Made by a program: the position numbers and the translations under genes. This document shows positions 11,314 to 23,684 of a DNA stretch of 64,000 nucleotides, one piece after another. The stretch spans positions 18,531,001 through 18,595,000 of the forward strand of contig NC_092316.1 of assembly GCF_036785885.1 (NCBI RefSeq), read 5' to 3'. The notes beneath the pieces were generated by a model. That model did not search any database, had not been told where the DNA came from, and was given only the letters and a program-made list of their open reading frames with translations. How positions within the stretch are numbered: the stretch's first letter is position 1; every line of letters starts with the position of its first letter. This DNA is from Coffea arabica (taxonomy: Eukaryota; Streptophyta; Magnoliopsida; Gentianales; Rubiaceae).

Positions 11314-13542
11314 ATACAAAGGTTCTTAATTTTTTATACATCCAACCCTTGCCAAGCGCTACGGCGAGAACCATTACAAAAATTCAAAAGAACTAGACTA
11401 GACTAGTCTATATAGATCTCTCGTTGTTGCTCGCATCCCCTGTTAAGGAAAACAAAACTAACGAAATGAGCTAAAAACTCAGTGCGGTTCCAGACACATA
11501 ATCAACTTAAACAATGATCCAGGAAATTAGTCATGTAATAACAAGTAACCTAGGAAACGTTTACCATATAAAACAATGATAATATATTCATTAAAAGGAT
11601 ACATGCTCACGTGGACCTTTCATTCTTTCTTTCTCCTTTCATTTCCTTATTCCTCCAAAATTTAAAATTTCATTTGTAATTGAAAACCTCCTTTCGTTTA
11701 TTCATTTCATTTCTACCCCTTCTAGACATTGGCCAGACTCCACCCGACAACGTGATAATAATCGAGTATACCAAACTTTCACCAAGGGTCACCAAATCGT
11801 CCGACCGAGTCCACTTCTGGCTCGAGTCGACCTACAACGAAGGGCAAGGGTCCAGTTCAGCCAAAAGTCTTACATTCATGTACAACTAACATTTAATCAC
11901 TTAAACATTGAAAATTTCACATTTCATATAGGTCGAGTGCGATAAAGTACACACTCGCCTAGCAAAATTCATTTTTAACAAACATTTATCATGTAATCAA
12001 ATATCCACAACAAATCATATAGTTAATGAAAATATAACAAACAAAGAACACTTACCTATTTACGCAAAATAATGTCCAAAATATCCTTTCGGATAATACC
12101 CTCAATCACCAAGGAACCCTAATATAATCAAAAGAACACATTATGCTTCAACCATCAAAGGTTTAAATGATTCAAAGAAAATCCGAATACTTACTAGTAC
12201 AATATATACATATGAGTTTTAAAGTGAAAAAGCACATTTAGATCAAAGGATATGAGTAACTAAGGGTTTTCCAAACCAAACAAAACTATACTCAAAAAGG
12301 TTTTTAGAAAATTTCATCGGAAAACGAATGAACAGTGCCACGTCAGAATACGGCCAGATATGAAAAGACAGTTGTGTTCAAATTTTCGTAAAGCTCTTCG
12401 TTTAGTCCGAAACTAACTCATATGCAAAGAAATAACGTATAACAAGTGTTTTGAATAAAATCATATGAAAAGAAAGATAAATAAACCCTAAATTCACACC
12501 TGAAGCCTCGCTGGATAAAATAGGTTTTGCGGCCGAGAAACCCTATGCAACTCTTCTTTGTTTCGGAAAGAAAATGAATAAATATTTGAAGTTCAAAACT
12601 TGACATTTGTAACTAAGTATCATGCTTAAAACGGTTGTCACATTCACCATGCGGAAAAGTACAAGTTCAAATAGCACCACTAAAGTGGACCTAAGTAAAT
12701 CTAAGAAAAGTAAGTCCAAAGCATCCCTAAATCACATTTCAAATCTCACTTTTACTTATTCAAGCTTCAAGAAAATAAACGGACAGTATTTCCACTTAAT
12801 TTCTTCACTTTCCATCCTACAATCAAACACCAAATCTCACCCAATTCAACCATAATTTCACATACAAATTATAGACGATAAAACACCTTTCGGCATAACA
12901 ACCACAATTGAAGCTACACTTATGGGATTGAAACGAATCTTACGGCGTTTCGAAGTCAAAATATATACCTACATTTCTTATGAAGGCCTCCAAAGCTAAA
13001 ACATGCCTTTTCAGGGTAAAAAATAAAAATCTCCACGAAAATAGAAAACTGTCCGCGAAACAGGATTTATGGGCAGTCAAGGGTATTTCGGTCATTTCAC
13101 AAGTTACAGTGCTCCAATTGAGTTGAAATTTTACAAGCAGGTATAAAACATCATTTCCTACAACTTTTATGTTTTGAGAAAAGTCCAATTCCGCCTCCAT
13201 CATGGCCAAATAACACTGATCAGAACATGGCAGAATTGAAATCCTAAAACTGAAATTTAACATAACTCTAGCTCAACCCATGAAATCTTCCACAAAACAA
13301 CATCTATAACAACTATAAGCCACTAATTAACAATTAATTGAAGTAAAGAGGAAGTTCTTGGTAAAATACCTTGGAAACTCAAGAAAAATGGTAGTTTAGT
13401 ATCTTTCCTCCCACAATCACTCCACCAACTCCTTTAAACTTCTTAGTTGAGCACTTGTATGGTGTAATTTCAAGTTTGGTTGGCTAGAACACAAGATTTG
13501 AGCAAGTTTGGAAGCTAAAATTGAAGAACTCTCCCTTGTTTC
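11314..13542. other. Unassigned AT-rich DNA between the Ogre LTR and the gypsy complex
   Basis: No coding region, RNA gene or paired repeat that I can support. The text includes phrases often met in plant LTRs (for example GGGTATTTCGGTCATTTCAC at about 13081), so part of it is probably an old LTR fragment, but I could not define ends. The longest frame (12940-13263, minus) resembles no family I know. Confidence 0.45.
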
Positions 13543-13582
13543 TCTCCTACACTAGCACACTCATACAATGCTAAGTGTCCTA

Positions 13583-13597
13583 GTGGGGGGCGGGGGA
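13583..13597 (+). promoter_or_regulatory. Polypurine tract upstream of LTR C
   Basis: GTGGGGGGCGGGGGA sits directly before the LTR start TGAATGG. The same tract occurs at the outer edge of LTRs A and B, which defines the LTR start in this family. Another 40 bp of internal-type sequence (CCTACACTAGCACACTCA...) precede it before homology stops at about 13543. Confidence 0.75.
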
Positions 13598-14240
13598 TGA
13601 ATGGTAACGGATGGAATGCCTTTAAAGTTTAATGCTCGGCCCAGGAGGTCGGCAGGACTATCTTTAAAATCTTGACGCTCAACCCAGGAGGTCGGCATGG
13701 CTGCCTTTAAAGTTTGATGCTCGGCCCAGGAGGTCGGCACGGCGGAAATTAGTTTGATGAAGTTTGTTGATTCCCCAGTCTGATTGTCCTTGACAATTTA
13801 GTTGTTAGATTAAAATGTGAAGAATGCTTGGCCCAAGAGGCCGGCACGCCGCCTTGATAGATCTATTTGGTGCTCGATCCGGGAGGTTGGCATATGGCCT
13901 TGATTGTTAGAGTTGGCGCAGGCGAGAATTGCAAATCGAGATTAGATAATTTCATTCGAATTACGTATATACAACCTATCTATTACAAAGCCTACCGAGC
14001 TATAAAAGGAAAATGGAAAGGGTTTCTGGAGTGGTCGCTACCCTTAGGCGGACAAACCTCTTGCAGGTGACTGCTGACATGAGGAAAACACGGCAGCAGG
14101 TTTCATATACTGGGAGAGTTGGTGATCCGCACCCTTCACACTGGGGAAGATATGCTTTCTTTCTACTCCGGATGGAGAGCTCAACGCCTCTTCAGATATG
14201 AAAACCTGGCTATGTACACCTCGGCCCCCTCTAAATACCC

Positions 14241-16655
14241 CTAAGCTACCGGCTCCTTCCCGGAAGCCCTGCCGGGGGTCTCGTCCTCCTCCAGGGGAAT
14301 CTCTGCCAGCCCGGTTCCCACGTCGCTCCGGCCCACCAGGTCCTTCAGGGCATGCCCCTTGCAGTACCCGTCGAAGAACCAGTCTAGCTTCTCCTCGGCG
14401 GCAGGGTTGTAATCCTTGAACGCGGCCAAGTCGAAACCAGGCAGGTTGAGGCCCTTCACCTAGTCCAGGGCTCGCGTGAAACCGACCTGGAGGATGGGCT
14501 GGTTGAGGAGGGCCACGTCCTCAGCAAACGGTTCGGAAGAGATGAATCTCAAACGGCCTTCTTGCGCTCCCGGCTGACGGTGTCGGAGAGTTCGATGGCG
14601 TGATCCGCCTTTAACTTCTCCACGCCCGCCTTCTCCTAGTCTAGCTCTGACCGGGTGGAGGCTAGCTGGATCTGAGCCGTTTCTAGCTCCTTCTCGGTCT
14701 TGCCCAACTTGACCTTAAGGGAGTCCGCCTCCTTAAGGGCATGGGCAAGCCTTTGCTCTGTCTCCGGATTCTTTTTCTGCAGTTTTTCCAAGTCGGAAGA
14801 CAGTTCAGAAAAGCGGGTCTCCAGGGCAGCCCCAGCGGCATTGACCTGATGAGGGGAGAAGGAAGTCAGCATACTACGCAAGCAAGCTGAAAAGAGGAGG
14901 CACAAGTGGCCTAAAAGGTGGAGAACTTACTTGAGCCTGGGCAGTGAAGTACATGTCCAGGAGCTCGGACGAGCTCGCCAGCTCCATCCACCTCCTGTCA
15001 TGCGGGAGGACCGAGCCCGTGACTATCTCGAGAACCACCTCAGGGAACTGGGCTCGGTCGTTGATGGATAGCCCTCAAGATAGACAGAAGTGGCGGGGGT
15101 CGTGCATGGAGGGGGTCAGGCCCGATTTCACGGGGGCGACATGGCGGAAGTGCCACAGACTGGGGGGCGGCATCTCCCGCGCGTGCTCCTCCGCAGAGCC
15201 AACCCCCAAGTGGACCGGACCCGCATGAGGAGCACCCCTCGACGTCAGCAGGAGAGGGGGTGGGCACGAGCCTCTTCTCGGGTTGGGTGGTTTCGTCCTC
15301 TCAGCCCCTCTTCTGCCTGGCCGCCTTCTTCTTGCTGGCGACCTGTTTGGAGGGGGACGATGCTTCCTTCTGGGGGCCCGAGCTGCCCCCAAGAGTCGGA
15401 GAGGCCTTCTTGGCGGCCTCCGGCTGTGGAGTGGGAGTGATCGGCTCGGAAGGCGTGCCTAGTAGCTTGAAAAGCCTACTCATTACAGCAAACACCACCA
15501 GGTTAGTACATACAGGTCAGTAAACGGAAGAAGGAAGCAACAAACAACAGGGGGACAGAGTCAGCATTACAAGTGTCGTAGTCTGTCGGGGAGAGCACCA
15601 CCTCTCTAGGGGATCCGGACATCGTCCCCATCAGCCCGGCCGCAGAAATTTGTTCGGTGGAGAACCTGGCCGCGTAAAGCTTCACCCTGGAGCTCACTAG
15701 CTGTCTGAGGGTTTCGGAGTCCAAATCCCCCGGAAAGGGGTCGAAATCAACCTCCCCGACCTTCCACACATTAGGAGGAAAATGTGTGGATTTAACAAAA
15801 AAGAAGTCCCCTTTCCAGTTCTTTATGGAAGATGGGACCCCAAAGAGCAGATCTTGGGTGCCCTTCCCCCCCCCCCCGAAATTTGCTCATAGTTCGGCGG
15901 GAGAAGTAGTACCACCCAGGGAGGGAGAGTTTGAGAGTGTAGGAAGCTCGAAAGAGAGAGAGAGAATAGGGGATGGAGCAGATATGACAATAGATCAGAA
16001 ATCCAATGATGATCCTGATCGAGTTGGAATGGACTTGGGTGATCCTGAACCCCCAATAGCTCAAGATCTAGGTTAGGGCTAGAGGAATGGCGAGCCGGAG
16101 CCCCGCGACCAGCTGCTCCCTATAAATGGCCACGAAGCCAGGGGGAGGTCGGCTGGCCCGGTCGTTGGGCCCGGCAGCCCTCGGCTCAAAGGCCGGAGGA
16201 ATAGAAAAAGACCCGGCCATCTCGGCCACTATCTCGGGTGAGAGGGTGACCTCTTATTGGTCAGGATGACCGAAGTCGAATCCAGGATCATCCCCCTGCT
16301 TGGAAGCAGGGGTCCCCTCGGAGGAGTCCCTGTCCTCCCCAACTCCTCCCTAGGCTCCACCAGGAGAGTCGTGTGGAGACTTGGGGGAGGGAACAGAAGT
16401 GGCCTGCTGCTCGATGAGGGCATCGAGTTCGGTCACCTCCTCCAGGATTCGGGCAGAAGGAGAGTGGGCAGATGGAGAACTCATGATGACTATGGGTTCA
16501 AGCAAATCAGGAATGTGGAAGAAAGAATTAGAAACAGAAGATGAAGAAAGAGGAGGAGGGGGAGATGAAGATGAAGAAGAAATGAGAATTCTAAGGGCTC
16601 TACGGTGGGCAGGAATCCGAGAGGCAGTGGAAGTGACGCCGGACCGATCCGACAT
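14241..16655 (-). pseudogene. LTR-embedded antisense gene, copy C (Transposase_28-like), decayed
   Basis: Same gene as at 29026 and 38715, read on the minus strand from the ATG at 16655 (MSDRSGV...) to a stop at 14241. Recognisable blocks are a Ser-rich acidic N-terminus, the core with ILSYWG and HPNSIRIIIGFL (frame near 15950-16080), the segment ending YDTCNADS (about 15570), and a C-terminal coiled coil (about 14640-14860). Damage: an in-frame TAA just before EVTLSP (about 16250), a 12-nt C run at about 15866-15877 where the frame changes, a first-intron acceptor changed from TAG to TAA (about 15485), and stops in the C-terminal exon (for example about 14637). It is not expected to make a full protein. 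Confidence 0.7.
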
Positions 16656-17008
16656 AAAAAGCAGAAGGTGGCAAAGGAAAAAGAGAGTGAAGAAGGAAGG
16701 AAAAGGACTTACTGGTGAGTAGAATGGAAAAAATTAAGGAATCGCCGGAGTCTGGGCACTGAGAGCCGGAAGTCTTGCTGCCGGAAATGGAAAATGCACA
16801 AGGAAAGAAAAATGGCAAATAGAGTTAGAGGAAATCTGGAAGCCCCTATTTACAGGGAAAGAAATGGGGGAAAAAACGGCTGCTTGAATTTGAATCGTCC
16901 CATGTGAACGCATTTAAAAGCGGTACGGAGACCGAAGGGAGGCGACAACTGAAAGGACATGAGCGCGGCTTTTCAGTAACAGCGCTGTACCGGAGGTGAC
17001 CCTGTCAG

Positions 17009-17013
17009 AGCAG
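17009..17013 (+). repeat. Target-site duplication AGCAG, left copy
   Basis: AGCAG precedes the Sirevirus LTR here and follows it at 26462-26466. Removing the element plus one copy restores text that matches the reverse complement of LTR A around 28665-28680, so this is a clean 5-bp insertion footprint. Confidence 0.95.
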
Positions 17014-18080
17014 TGTAAGGCCCAAAGACAATCTAAGAGGGGGGTGAATTAGGTTGATTAAAATTATTTGATTTAGTTTATGCACTTTTTCTTTAATAAA
17101 AATTTACCTTCTTTTCTAGTAGTGACCACCCAAGTAAATTTAAAGAAGAGAGCAATGTTGATCAGAAAAGAGAGTGTATATAAGCAATGAGAATTTTATT
17201 AAACAAAAAGAATAAAATAGAGTATCAAACCGATTGTCTACCAATCTTTCCTCAAACTTGAAGACCAATCACAAAGATGAGCACCTTCTCTTTGATGAAC
17301 AATAATCAACTCAATGTACTATGGAGGGATCACTTCTTCCTTGCCCCAAGCCTCACTTAGTCAAGTTAGGAAGTTTTACTATCATTTAGATAACACTCAA
17401 CAAAGCTACACTATTGAAATTTCAAACACAAGAGAAGTGCTTACAAGAAATTCACACTACTTGGAGAACAAATCTTGCTAAGGAGACTATTTTCTAACTA
17501 AAATATCTCTTGAGATCTTGTTAACGAAGTGTGCAACAGTCCCTCACTGGTTCAGAATCGTTTGTATTTAAAGGGGACCAAAAATGGGTTTCAATAATGC
17601 TTCCAACGGATAGTAGGCAGATGAAGAGTCAGCTAGCCGTTGGGGCCGTCGGACGTCTGACAGATTAATCACCGTCCAATCCCATCGTCCAAAAATCAGT
17701 CAAGTTGTCGTTCGGACGTCCGATGGGATATTATCGTCCGACAGCATCTGCGTCCGAACGTCGTCAGAGAGTCATCAAAACTTTGTGAAATTTCTCGGAT
17801 GTCCGATGCAATCGATGTGCATCCAATCCTCCAGGACGTCCGATGCTTCCTTACGAGCGTCCGACAGAGTTTCCTTCTTGATGTTCTTTATTCTTTCGGA
17901 CGTCCGACAGCTTCCTTTAGGACGTCCGACATTAGTGCCCTGTTTTTGCTTCTTCTTTTGGTTGATTTTCTTTCCTTGACACCTTTGTACCTGATTCTCT
18001 TAAAAGCAAAATACTTATATTTGAAGATAATTAGATAAACATTTCAAAGTGCTTTGTGATCATCAAAATCAAGAATAACA
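17014..18080 (-). repeat. Sirevirus 3' LTR (1067 bp)
   Basis: Minus strand: starts TGTTATTCTTG at 18080 and ends GGGCCTTACA at 17014. It contains many copies of the palindromic core CGGACGTCCG or half-sites (17640-17930). Compared with the 5' LTR it has an extra ~70-bp block at about 17645-17725 within the palindrome cluster. Confidence 0.93.
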
Positions 18081-18095
18081 TTCTCTCCCTTTTTG
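18081..18095 (-). promoter_or_regulatory. Sirevirus polypurine tract
   Basis: The minus strand reads CAAAAAGGGAGAGAA immediately before the LTR start TGTTATTC, the expected position for priming plus-strand DNA synthesis. Further GGGGGAG motifs lie at about 18149, 18170 and 18211, resembling the multiple PPT-like repeats described in Sireviruses. Confidence 0.85.
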
Positions 18096-18550
18096 ATGAT
18101 GACAAAACAATGGTTTGAAATGAAATTTTATGATTACAAATAGGCTCCCCCTTTCTCATTCGACAAAAGCTCCCCCTTATTTAGTCAATCGTAGAACAAA
18201 AACTGAAAAACTCCCCCTCACTTGGCTACTCCACAGATTTACCAACTGTCCAGATATTTTACCAACTGTCCAGCCATATCCATTCTCTCCGTTTTTGTCA
18301 TCACAAAAGTCAAAAGGCAGTAATATGAACAAGAACTGATCGTTCATAACAAAGTTTTGAACTAAACACTCATAACATTAACTAAACATTCATAACATTA
18401 CATCCACATATCCAATTTTAAACATTACAAGCACCAGAATTAAAGAAACAACAAAAAAAATCCGAGGCAGCCATCTAATATCCAGCAAATAGAAAATAGT
18501 CAAACAGAATGCAAATGATCCTAATAGGACTAGTGATCCTAAATGATAAA

Positions 18551-20032
18551 CTAAGTGGATCCAGGGGTCCTTCGAGTGAGCAGATACTGAGAGAGATCCT
18601 CCTCCTCGGTGTCTTCATCATCTTCAGCATCTTCACCAACTGGTTTCTTGCCTTTGTCAGATGTGGAAGGATCATGAGGTGCCACGGGAGTAGAGGTGAG
18701 GTCAATGGGAGCAGGACTCATAGAGCGAATAGGAGTTGATGAACTGGGATCAGTAGAGCGCGGCTCTTTGCCATGAGGAACTTTCTCAATCACAGGTGGG
18801 GGAAAGAGAAGATTCTTTTTATCCAGGAAGTCTGCTTGTTGCTCGGATGACATGGTGAGCATGAGACCATGTTCAAGAAGTAGAACATGTTGTTTAAGAT
18901 CTCGAAGGAGTTCAACCACTTCAGAATTTGAAGAAAAAGATGCCTTAGTGGCAGTCTTCCTAGGATGAATAGAAGTCAGTGATGGAGTGTAAAGGGGATC
19001 ATGTGCAGCCTTAGATCTAGGTTCATTAGACGTGGCCCCCTTATACGCCCACAAATTATCCCTAAACACAAGATTCTTATGCTCAAAATAAGCCTTAGTA
19101 AAGGCAGAAGAAAACGTTTCTTTGGGACAAACACCAAGGATGGGTACTTTGAAAAACTCAAAAATCTTCTGAAAAAATTTTCCATAAGACAATTTTCTAT
19201 GAGAATCAGTGGTAAAGCGAAGTAAAAACTTGCACATGACAAAGCCAAAGTCAATGCGAATTTTTTCTCAAAAATAATAAAAAAGATACAGCTCCATTTT
19301 ATTGGCATCTGTCCTATGACCATCGGTAGGCACAAGCAAATTTGAAATAATTGAGAAAGCAATGAGATTCACAGGAGCAAGGTCATTTAGTTTTGCATCA
19401 GCAGGGGCACAAAACTTCTTTTGAAAATAGGACAATATCTTAGCACTGTCAAAGTGATTATCAGCAGTGGGATGCTCTTCATAAGAAAAGAAATTGGCAA
19501 TTTTACTTTTGCATCCCGGTTCAATAACAGTATTTAAAACAGTATTCACAATCTCAGGATCAAACACTAAATCTACTTCATTTACCCTGGACATAATTTC
19601 AGTGTGGTCAGTGTCTTTCCTAAGATTGGCAAAGAATTGATATAGCATTTTAGGGTAATAAACGTTAGGCATGGAAATGATATGTGACCATTTCTGGAAT
19701 TCAAAGAGACGCGGAATGGACTCTAAACCTATCTTGCAAAATTCAGAGAGATTTATAGTGCGTTGAGGAATGAAACCTTTTTGAGTTATCCAGGAGTGTT
19801 TTTCTTTGGCAGCATCATCAAAGAATGGGGAGACAGTGGTTGATTGGGAGGACGGTTGAGATGTAGTCCCTTGTCCGGATTCAAGCTGAGCAGAAGGCTG
19901 TGAATTTTGAGCCTTTACTGCTCCCTTTTTGAAACGTTTAGAGGATCTTTTGGCCCTAGGAGAATCAGCATCCTCATCCCTGAGTGTGTGTTTGCGTCCG
20001 ACAGGCACTTTTTCTCCTCTTAGATTCACCAT
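18551..20032 (-). pseudogene. Sirevirus extra ORF (envelope-like / plant transposon-protein-like), one in-frame stop
   Basis: An ORF of about 494 codons between RNase H and the 3' LTR, starting MVNLRGEKVPVGRKHTL at 20032. It has a basic, Ser/Gln-rich N-terminus and then a folded-looking core with FPNV-like YYPKMLYQFFANLRKD and RVNEVDLVFDPEIVN, which resembles the 'putative plant transposon protein' domain. The C-terminus is acidic and Ser/Pro-rich (DAEDDEDTEEED). A single TGA at 19268-19270 splits the frame; the reading frame continues unchanged on both sides. In Sireviruses this position holds the so-called envelope-like ORF, whose role is unproven. I see no obvious signal peptide or fusion-type membrane segment. 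Confidence 0.75.
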
Positions 20033-20531
20033 TGTGTGAAATGCGTGAGATGTAAGATGCTAATGATGCACACAGTAGTATGGGAGCGAATCTCACAAGA
20101 ATTTTGGAGTAAACGAGCCTTTAAGATGATTGATCAGAGTGGTTATGGGAATATAGGGTTTTGAGGGAAATTTAGAAAATGTCGAAATATGATGATATTT
20201 GGTGAAAAAAATCAGGAAAATGAACTCGCAATGATCAGGAAAAATTTTTTGTTGAGTCAATTTTGGACTAAGTGCTTCAGAAAAGCATGAATTGATAGTG
20301 AAAGGTGAGAGAGTTTTCGTCCGAAAGAGAAGAGAAGAAGAAGGGTCTGAAGTAAATGAGGAGGGAAGTTACTTTAAAAAGTGTACCGTTGCACTGTCGG
20401 ACTGCAGAACAAAGTCGTGCGTCCGACAGTTTAGTCCGAACAGGTGCTTTCTGGGAAAATAGCTGAAGAACATTATCAGATGTCCGCTCATCTGCTTTCG
20501 GACGTGCGAAGGCTTTGAAAAATTTTTAAAA

Positions 20532-22050
20532 TTATTTTTCGATTATCCCTAATTTTGATCTTAGATGAATGAATTGATCGAATGGCAAAACTTTTGTAAA
20601 AATATCAGCAATCTGATCTTTAGAACAAACATAATTCACACAAACTTCACCTTTTTGAACAAGATCGCGAATAAAGTGGTGCTTTATATCTATATGTTTT
20701 GTCCTAGAATGCTGAATTGAATTTTTGGTCAAATTGATAGCACTAGTATTATCACAGAATATAGGCATGCAGTCATATAACAATCCAAAATCATTCAAGT
20801 TATGCTTCATCCATAAAAGTTGAGCACAACATGCACTAGCGGCAATATATTTCACTTCGGTTGTAGACAAAGAGATTGCATTTTGTTTTTTGCTAAACCA
20901 AGAAACTAAGCAATTACCAAGAAAGTGACAAGTTCCACTAGTACTTTTTCTGTCCACATGACAACCACCAAAATCCGCATCTGAATATCCATATAGAGCA
21001 AATTCACAAGATCTAGCAAACCAAAGACCATAGTCTAATGTACCTTTCAAATACCTAAAATTCCTTTTAACAGCGTTCAAATGTGATTCTTTTGGACAAG
21101 ATTGAAATCTAGCACACAAGCAAATAGCAAACATAATATCAGGTCTACTTGCGGTTAAATAGAGTAGACTTCCAATCATACCTCTATAGTGCTTTTCATC
21201 CACATGATTACCTTCTTCATCTTTGTCAAGTTTTGTAGAAGTGCACATTGGAGTTCCAACTTGCTTTGAGTCCTCCATGCCAAACCTTTTCACCAATTCC
21301 TTGGTGTATTTTGCTTGATTTATAAAAATTCCCTCTAGGACTTGATGTATTTGAAGTCCAAGGAAGAAATTTAATTCTCCCATCATACTCATTTCAAATT
21401 CACTTTGCATAATGGTGGAAAAATCCTTGTATAGATACTCATTAGTAGCACCAAAAATAATATCATTTACATATATTTGCACAATAAGAAGATCATTTAA
21501 CACTTGCTTAGTAAAAAGTGTGGTGTCCACAATATCTCTTTTGAACCCATTTTCAATCAAGAAACCACTCAATCTTTCATACCAAGCTCTTGGAGCTTGT
21601 TTTAGTCCATATAATGCTTTTGAGAGTTTAAACACATGACTTGGAAATTTTGTATTTTCAAAATCGGGGGGTTGATCCACATATACTTCTTGATCAATAA
21701 AACCATTTAAGAAGGCACTTTTAACATCCATTTGAAATAATTTGAAACCTTTGAAGCAAGAAAAAGCAAGAAGCATTCTAATCGATTCTAATCTAGCTAC
21801 GGGAGCAAATGTTTCATCAAAATCAATTCCTTCTTCTTGTGCATATCCTTTAGCAACTAATCTGGTTTTATTTCTTACAACTACACCTTTATCATCCAAC
21901 TTATTTCTAAATATCCACTTCGTGCCAATGATAGGTTGATTTTAAGGTCTATCAACAAGTGTCCAAACCTTATTTCTCTCAAATTGATTAAGTTCCTCTT
22001 ACATTGCCAAAATCCAGTTTTCATCCTTTAAAGTATCATTGATATTTTTG
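20532..22050 (-). pseudogene. Sirevirus pol: reverse transcriptase and RNase H
   Basis: From about 21900 the frame reads RLVAKGYAQEEGIDFDETF and the Ty1/copia RT blocks (FQMDVKSAFLNG, KALYGLKQAPRAWY). The catalytic box reads YVND (21462-21473) instead of YVDD, so the first of the paired active-site aspartates is lost. RNase H follows (GYSDADFGGCHVDRKSTSG, then AISLSTTEVKYIA where STAEAEY is usual) and ends near LRSKLGI at 20535. Stops at about 22053, 21997 and 21942 cut this half off from integrase. The polyprotein would normally be continuous with the upstream integrase. Confidence 0.9.
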
Positions 22051-22052
22051 GG

Positions 22053-23640
22053 TTAAAAAAGAAAGACTAAAGCAAAATTGTCTATCAATTTCTTAGATGA
22101 GGAACGAGTCTTTACCTTGTCGGATGGATCACCAATTATAAGCTCTCTTGGATGATTTTGGCTAAATTTCCAAGCATTGTAAAGGTCTTTGAATGAATCA
22201 TCATTTTTGTCTTCATCTTCCTTTTCTTGATCATCATGAGCTTCATCTTCCATTTCATTTGCTGCTGGTTTAGAGTTTCCTTCATCTCCAATTGTTAGCT
22301 TTTCCATTCCTTCACGAACACCTACATCATTATCCTCACACGAACTTTTGGAATTATCATCATTAGTTTCATCAAATGTTATGTGTATAGATTCTTCTAT
22401 CACAAGAGTTCTTCTATTAAAGACTCTATATTCTCTTTTGTTATCACAATATCCCAAAAATATTCCTTCATCAGACTTTTTATCAAACTTACCAAGATAT
22501 TCCTTTAAATTCAAAATAAAACATTTGCAACCAAAAACTTTGAAATATCCAACCGTAGGTTTCTTATAAAAAATCAGTTCATAAGATGTTTTATTCAAAA
22601 TATGTCTCAAGAGGATTCTATTCATCACATAACATGCGGTGTTTACCGCTTCAACCCAAAGATATTTTGGCAAACTACATTCATTCAACATAGTTCTAGC
22701 AACCTCTTGGAGTGTTCTATTTTTCCTTTCTACAACACCGTTTTGCTGTGGAGTCCTTGCAATAGAAAACTCATGTGTTATGCCAATATGATCACAAAAT
22801 TCTGAAAAACCACACAACTTGAATTCCGTCCCATTATCACTTCTAATCTTAACAATTTTTAAACCAAGTAGATTTTGCACTTTAGCAAACAGTGAAGTAA
22901 AATTCTTGAAGGCATCATCTTTATGAGCAAGAAATATCACCCAAGTATATCTAGAATAATCATCAACAATTACAAAACAATATCTCTTACCTCCCAAGCT
23001 AGTAATTTGAGTAGGACCAAATAAATCAAGATGCAAGAGTTCCAAAGGTTTAGAAATTGATACACACTTCTTTGGTTTAAAGAAAATTTTTGTTTGTTTC
23101 TCAAATTGACATGCATCACAAATTTTGTCCTTTTTAAAACTGATTTTTGGCAAGCCTCTAACCAACTCCTTTTTCGAAAGTTCCTTTAGTAAATCCATGT
23201 TAAAATGACAAAGTCTCCTATGCCACAACCAAGGATCTTCATTTGAAGATTTAAGATATTGGAAGTTAGATGAATCAAGTTTATCAAGAACAACAATATA
23301 AATATCGTTAAATCTCTTACTTTTGAACACAACATTATATTTAGAGTCAAGTATAATGCATTCATGTTTTTTGAACAACACATTCAAGTCTTTATCACAT
23401 AATTGACTAACACTAAGCAAGTTATAACCTAAGTTATCAACTAAAAGCACATTATGAATAAAAGTTTCACCATTATTACCAATATCACCTATTCCAATTG
23501 TCTTAGATTTCACGACAACACCAAATGTCACCTTTCCACTTGATTTTGATTTTAGCTTTATGAACAACGAAGAATCACCGGTCATATGCCTTGAACAGCC
23601 ACTATCAATGAACCATTTTGACTTGTTTGAGCATTTTCCC
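22053..23640 (-). pseudogene. Sirevirus pol: protease and integrase
   Basis: The protease active site DSGCSRHMTG lies at about 23585-23615, with the catalytic DSG intact. Next come the pre-integrase zinc-binding block (HRRLCHFN ... CDACQFEK, about 23220-23110) and the integrase core with DLFGP, DDYSRYTW, RSDNGTEF and the catalytic-region motif TPQQNGVVERKNRT (about 22740). After the core, GKFDKKSDEGIFLGY is the usual copia C-terminal signature. An acidic linker (DDQEKEDEDKNDDSF) precedes a TAA at 22053. The domain order protease-integrase-RT identifies Ty1/copia. Confidence 0.9.
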
Positions 23641-23684
23641 TGAAAAGAGAGAGTATTTGGTACCCTTTAACTTTTGGGTCCTCA

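Noticed and set aside
18551..20032. Host gene inside the Sirevirus
   Set aside because: Its position between RNase H and the PPT is the standard site of the Sirevirus extra ORF, so it belongs to the element.
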